The notes beneath the pieces are model-generated. The model searched no databases and had not been told where the DNA came from. It saw nothing but the letters and a program-made list of their open reading frames with translations. This document shows positions 60,439-64,000 of a DNA stretch of 64,000 nt, in pieces. A program made the translations under genes and the position numbers. Every line of letters starts with the position of its first letter. Position 1 is the first letter of the stretch. This DNA is from M3007 sp964550795 (lineage in GTDB: Bacteria; Bacteroidota; Bacteroidia; Chitinophagales; Saprospiraceae): contig CAZKBH010000027.1 of the NCBI GenBank assembly GCA_964550795.1, forward strand, positions 5,460-69,459. The letters run 5' to 3'.

Positions 60439-62646
60439 TCAATTTTCCAGCGCATTTTTGGCCCAATCAAAATAATGGCGGAATTGAACATAATCCGGAT
60501 ACGCTTCCGACAATTCTTTCCAAATTTCGAAGCAATGCTGAAAAGATTCTCTTGCTTTTTTGAGATCTCCCTTCTGTTCTCTGAAAAAGCGGCCCAACTG
60601 CGAATAGGATACAGCCAATCCGTTTTTGAATGCCACATTTTGCGGATAGGCTTCGTGGAGTTCTTTCATCGAGTTGGTGAACAATTCAAAAAAAGTCAAA
60701 GCCTGCGGCAAATTGCCCAGCGCGCGGTGCGTTTCTCCGAGTTTGGAGTACGAAATGGCCAATACGTGTCTGAATGCCACATTTTGCGTACAGGCTTCGT
60801 GCAGTTCTTTTCCCAATCTGGAGCGTTCTTCAAAAAAATTCAAAGCCAACGGCAAATTGCCCAGCGCGATGTGCGTTTCTCCGAGTTTTTCGTACGAAAT
60901 GGCCAATCCATCTTTGAAAGACACATTTTGCGGATAGGCTTCGTGGAGTTCTTTTCCCAATCTGGAGCGTTCTTCAAAAAAAGTCAAGGCCTGCGGCAAA
61001 TTGCCCAGCGCGTTGTGTGTTTCTCCGAGTTTGGCGTACGAAATCGCCAATCCGTTTTTGAATTTCACATTTTGCGGATAGGCTTCGTGGAGTTCTTTAG
61101 ACAATTTGTAGCCTTCTTCAAAAAAAGTCAAAGCCTGCAGCAAATTGCCCAGCGCGATGTGCGTTTCTCCGATTCTTTCGTACGAAATGGCTAATCCGTT
61201 CTTGAATGCCACATTTTGCGCATAGGCTTCGTGGAGTTCTTTTATTGTATTGGTAAACTCTTCAAAAAAAGTCATAGCCTGCGGCAAATTGCCCAGCGCA
61301 CTGTGTGTTTCTCCAAGTTTTTCGTACGAAATGGCCAATCCATCTTTAAAATCATGGGCTTCACAGAATTTTTGTATCTTTTCTGCGGTATCCATCGCTT
61401 TGGCTAGGTTTCCGGTCAATGTATGATAAAGCCAAAGCTTGCTACAAAGCCAAGCTAGATTCTTCTCCCCAACATTCAGGTTATCTATTAATCCAAATAC
61501 CAATTCCGCAAAAGGCCCGGCGGTAGCAATATTTTTAGAGTGATAACCTTCGGTTTCAAAAACAGCTAGTAAACGCTGCACCAGCGGCTCCCCCAGCGCC
61601 CAGCGGCGTTCGGCATTGCGCTGGAGTAGTATCTTTTGCACCACAGGGCTTATGCGGTAAGTGCTACTATCAGTGCTCAGCCAGCCTTTTTGGGCCAGTT
61701 GGTCGAGTTGGCGTTTGAGGCCGGGCTTGTCGTCGGGTGCCAGCAGTTTGCCCAGCACCGTGGGCGGATGGTTTTCTGCGGGCAGCAAGGCAAAAGTGCA
61801 AAGCAAATCGTGCAGTTCGGGGTGATGTTGCTGCAAATCCGCCACATCGTACAGGGCTTTTATGACCTGGTCGGTGCTTTTTACGGTTTCTTTTTGGACG
61901 CTGCTCGTCCACTCGGTCTGGACTTCAAAACTTGTCTCGCCCAGCAGGAGGCCGTTTTTTCCCAGCTTGTCAAGAAGGGCTTCGAGGCTTAGTCCCCAGG
62001 CCGCGCCTTCGCGCAGGTTTTTGCTAAATACTTCGATACAAAGGGTGTTGTAGTCCACCGCAAGCAGGAATCGGTCGAGCAAGTCCTCAAAGTCGGGGGT
62101 CTTTTCGTCGTGGTATTTTTTGAATAATTCCTTTGCCTGCGCAGGCGGGAGACCGGTTATCTTGTATTCGCTGTCGGGCAGCACTTTGGAGCAGCGTGAG
62201 GTAATGAGTACGTGCCAGCCTAAGCCGGTCATAACTTGTTGGAAGCCGAGGATATGCCCCGGTTCATTAGCATTGTCCAGCACCAGCAGGCAGTCCTTGG
62301 GCAGGTTGGCCATGGCGGTCTTGAGGACCTGGATTTGTTTTTCCGGGTTATCCGCATATTGGTTCAGGGCTTCCACCAGGTCCAAAGCATGTGGCAGTTG
62401 ATCGCGCATGGCAGCGAGGATGCCCTTTTCGCAAAACAGCCAGGCGAGGTGCTGGTATTGGTTTTCAAACTCCTGCCAGTATCGGGCGGCCAAGGTGGTT
62501 TTGCCCATGCCGCCTTCGGCGTTCACGAGGGCCAGGGTGTTTTGCCGGGTGAGCAGGCTGCGGATGTCGGCGAGTTCTTTTTCGCGGCCGAGGAAGGAGC
62601 TGGGTATCGCGGCGGCGGCAGGGGTGAGGAAACGAGGGATTGCCAT
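60439..62646 (-). CDS. STAND (NB-ARC-like) ATPase with six 48-residue TPR repeats
   Basis: A 735-residue protein. After a short lead (MAIPRFLTPAAAAIPSSFLGRE) comes an NTPase core with Walker A GGMGKTT (about 45-51), a Walker B ending LLVLDNAN (about 119-127), and the GLPPAQAKELF block of NB-ARC-type domains. A winged-helix-like region follows. The C-terminal half holds six near-identical 48-residue repeats starting at residues 434, 482, 530, 578, 626 and 674 (KNGLAISYxKLGETHxALGN). There is no N-terminal effector domain (for example TIR or nuclease). Start ATG at 62646; a TTG at 62667 is possible. It lies between mnmA and the mutase. Confidence 0.88.
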   Translation of the reverse strand: MAIPRFLTPAAAAIPSSFLGREKELADIRSLLTRQNTLALVNAEGGMGKTTLAARYWQEFENQYQHLAWLFCEKGILAAMRDQLPHALDLVEALNQYADNPEKQIQVLKTAMANLPKDCLLVLDNANEPGHILGFQQVMTGLGWHVLITSRCSKVLPDSEYKITGLPPAQAKELFKKYHDEKTPDFEDLLDRFLLAVDYNTLCIEVFSKNLREGAAWGLSLEALLDKLGKNGLLLGETSFEVQTEWTSSVQKETVKSTDQVIKALYDVADLQQHHPELHDLLCTFALLPAENHPPTVLGKLLAPDDKPGLKRQLDQLAQKGWLSTDSSTYRISPVVQKILLQRNAERRWALGEPLVQRLLAVFETEGYHSKNIATAGPFAELVFGLIDNLNVGEKNLAWLCSKLWLYHTLTGNLAKAMDTAEKIQKFCEAHDFKDGLAISYEKLGETHSALGNLPQAMTFFEEFTNTIKELHEAYAQNVAFKNGLAISYERIGETHIALGNLLQALTFFEEGYKLSKELHEAYPQNVKFKNGLAISYAKLGETHNALGNLPQALTFFEERSRLGKELHEAYPQNVSFKDGLAISYEKLGETHIALGNLPLALNFFEERSRLGKELHEACTQNVAFRHVLAISYSKLGETHRALGNLPQALTFFELFTNSMKELHEAYPQNVAFKNGLAVSYSQLGRFFREQKGDLKKARESFQHCFEIWKELSEAYPDYVQFRHYFDWAKNALEN
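60484..61347 (-). repeat. Six tandem 144-bp coding repeats
   Basis: The TPR units of the STAND gene repeat with an exact 144-bp period. The central copies are close to identical at the DNA level; the first and last are more diverged. Such arrays can change copy number by recombination. Confidence 0.9.
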
Positions 62647-62739
62647 ATTTGATCTTTTCAAAGTCAAATATCGGAGGTTTTTGTGGTTTGATCTTCAAAA
62701 TCAAAAATCGTGAAAATTCAGACCTGACTTGTCCCGAAA

Positions 62740-62775
62740 AGCCTCCCCCTAACCCCCTCCGGAGGGGGACAGGCT
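62740..62775. repeat. REP-like repeat between mnmA and the STAND gene
   Basis: Contains the perfect 16-base palindrome CCCCCTCCGGAGGGGG (62753-62768), flanked by AGCCTCCCCCTAA and ACAGGCT. Its sequence matches the in-frame insertion at 58825-58860. It sits in the 151-bp spacer 62647-62797. Confidence 0.75.
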
Positions 62776-62797
62776 CCGCGCCGGGCGTTTGTGGTGG

Positions 62798-63898
62798 TCA
62801 CCTACCACTCCCATAAATAATCCCTCCTCCCACCACATCATCCCCTTCAAAAAACACGGCACTTTGGCCGGGGGCAATGCCTTTTACATTGGCGTGGAAG
62901 ACGACTTCAATGTCATTGCCCACGGATCGAAGGGTACTTAGCGTCCCCCCATCGCGGTAACGAACTTTGGTCACAACCTCCAGACCTTCCGGGGGTAAGT
63001 CCTTGTATTTCATCATGTTAACCTTGCCGACCAGCATGCTGTTGCGCACGAGATCGTTTTCGCGGCCAAGGACCACGGTGTTGGTGTCGGGGCGGATTTC
63101 GGTCACGAACATGGGCTCGCCGAGCGCGATGCCCAGGCCCTTGCGTTGGCCAACGGTGTAAAACGGGTAGCCCTCGTGTTTGCCCAAAACCTTGCCTTGG
63201 GAATCTACAAAAACACCTCCGGCCACCTGCTCGTCCAGCCCGTCAATGCGGCGGCGGAGGAAACCCCGGTAGTCGTTGTCGGGCACAAAACAGATTTCGT
63301 AGCTCTCGGCTTTTTTACTCAGTTCGTCCCAGCCGCGGTCGGCGGCCATTTGGCGCACTTCGGGTTTGGTGAATGGGCCGAGCGGCATCCGGGTGCGGTT
63401 CAGGCAATCCTGGCTCAGGCCCCAGAGCACATAGCTTTGGTCTTTTTGCCGGTCGTTGGCGCGGGTAATGTATTTGCGGCCGTCTAACTCGTTGATAAGC
63501 CCGTAATGTCCCGTCGCAATGAATTCACAATCAAGCATATCGGCGCGGCGCAGGAGCGAATTCCATTTGATGTGGGTATTGCACAACACACAGGGATTGG
63601 GGGTTCGCCCGGCCATGTATTCGTCCACAAAATTATCAATGACATAGTCGCCAAATTCCTCGCGGATGTCCACGATGAAATGGTGAAAGCCAAGTTTTAC
63701 CGCTACTTGACGCGCGTCGTTGATGCTGTCGAGGGAGCAGCAGCCTGTCTCTTTTTTTGAACCGCCGCTGGTGGCGTAATCCCAGGTTTTCATGGTCACG
63801 CCAATGACTTCCCAGCCTTCTTCATGAAGCATGACTGCGGCAACTGTGCTGTCTATTCCGCCCGACATGGCGACCAATGCTTTTCCGTGCTTGCTCAT
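62798..63898 (-). CDS. mnmA: tRNA-specific 2-thiouridylase MnmA
   Basis: A 366-residue enzyme that makes 2-thiouridine at position 34 of tRNA-Glu/Gln/Lys. PP-loop ATP motif SGGIDSTVAA (12-21), catalytic Cys103 (NPCVLCN) and partner Cys203 (SYEICFVPDNDY). The C-terminal domain contains GLGIALGEPMFV and VGKVNMM. ATG at 63898 (MSKHGKALVAMSGG) is chosen. Upstream, CAAAGGTC near 63953 is one mismatch from the -7 box complement. Confidence 0.96.
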   Translation of the reverse strand: MSKHGKALVAMSGGIDSTVAAVMLHEEGWEVIGVTMKTWDYATSGGSKKETGCCSLDSINDARQVAVKLGFHHFIVDIREEFGDYVIDNFVDEYMAGRTPNPCVLCNTHIKWNSLLRRADMLDCEFIATGHYGLINELDGRKYITRANDRQKDQSYVLWGLSQDCLNRTRMPLGPFTKPEVRQMAADRGWDELSKKAESYEICFVPDNDYRGFLRRRIDGLDEQVAGGVFVDSQGKVLGKHEGYPFYTVGQRKGLGIALGEPMFVTEIRPDTNTVVLGRENDLVRNSMLVGKVNMMKYKDLPPEGLEVVTKVRYRDGGTLSTLRSVGNDIEVVFHANVKGIAPGQSAVFFEGDDVVGGGIIYGSGR

Positions 63899-63973
63899 TA
63901 TTATTTGAATTGGAGGGGTAAACATTATTTCCCGCCCATTAGTTTGCGGCGCAAAGGTCGTAATTTTTTACAG

Positions 63974-63994
63974 CAGAGGCGCAGAGACGCGGAG
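63974..63994. repeat. GCAGAGACGCGG-type intergenic repeat
   Basis: CAGAGGC-GCAGAGACGCGGAG, a short iterated word at the window edge upstream of mnmA. It is cut off by the window end. Confidence 0.3.
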
Positions 63995-64000
63995 TATAGT

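Noticed and set aside
60484..61347. Tandem repeats considered as a CRISPR-like or satellite array.
   Set aside because: The period is 144 bp, the frame is open throughout, and each unit encodes a TPR motif.

Overview
The window reads as a scaffold piece of a Bacteroidota chromosome, most likely a Saprospiraceae-like lineage of the Chitinophagales/Saprospiria. Evidence: five secreted proteins end in type IX secretion (T9SS) type A sorting domains (YPNP or FPNP motif plus a beta-rich tail). Many genes are preceded by the Bacteroidota -7 box TAnnTTTG, and few by a Shine-Dalgarno sequence. Ten Ns at 3051-3060 show it is a draft assembly. The genus assignment is inference.

Layout. 1-8.6 kb: the end of IMP dehydrogenase, a ferredoxin-NADP reductase-like flavoenzyme, riboflavin synthase, three T9SS cargo proteins, RadC and small conserved proteins. 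8.6-15.8 kb: an SLC13 transporter, a lipoprotein, fructose-1,6-bisphosphatase, an esterase, an M28 peptidase and a GNAT acetyltransferase. 15.8-22 kb: a heme/redox secretome (FG-GAP protein with CXXCH, CX4CH lipoprotein, di-heme peroxidase) and a PhoX-like T9SS protein. 22.4-31.9 kb: RNase Y, PheT, an alpha/beta hydrolase whose nucleophile is missing, two small DUF4199-type membrane proteins and an M1 aminopeptidase. 31.9-32.9 kb: a small accessory island with a YgiT/DUF4258 toxin-antitoxin-like pair, a 25-codon remnant of xisH and a 68-bp perfect palindrome. 33-45.6 kb: a membrane TPR protein, YihY, an FAD oxidoreductase, a giant CheB-CheR-PAS-histidine kinase-receiver hybrid, the MlaEFD lipid-transport operon and a YigZ protein. 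45.7-49.2 kb: a Bat-like DUF58/VWA operon and a rhodanese-like lipoprotein. 49.2-56.8 kb: PSP1 protein, DNA polymerase III delta', thioredoxin reductase, a LVIVD-repeat T9SS protein and an ACMSD-like decarboxylase. 56.8-64 kb: an acyltransferase, methylmalonyl-CoA mutase, a STAND ATPase with six 48-residue repeats, and MnmA.

The most unusual feature is the density of short inverted repeats. Almost every larger intergenic space holds a near-loopless hairpin, and several recur in near-identical form. There are two MITE-like elements of 161 and 165 bp, one of which supplies the stop codon of a VWA gene. Sequence of the same intergenic kind also appears in frame inside two housekeeping genes: methylmalonyl-CoA mutase (two places) and DNA polymerase III delta' (inside its zinc-site loop). 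This resembles the in-frame palindromic elements known from Rickettsia. I propose it as the main candidate for an undescribed system here. The STAND gene and the XisH/DUF4258/YgiT island are the main candidates for defence or accessory functions.

No rRNA, tRNA, CRISPR array, complete insertion sequence or riboswitch was recognised.
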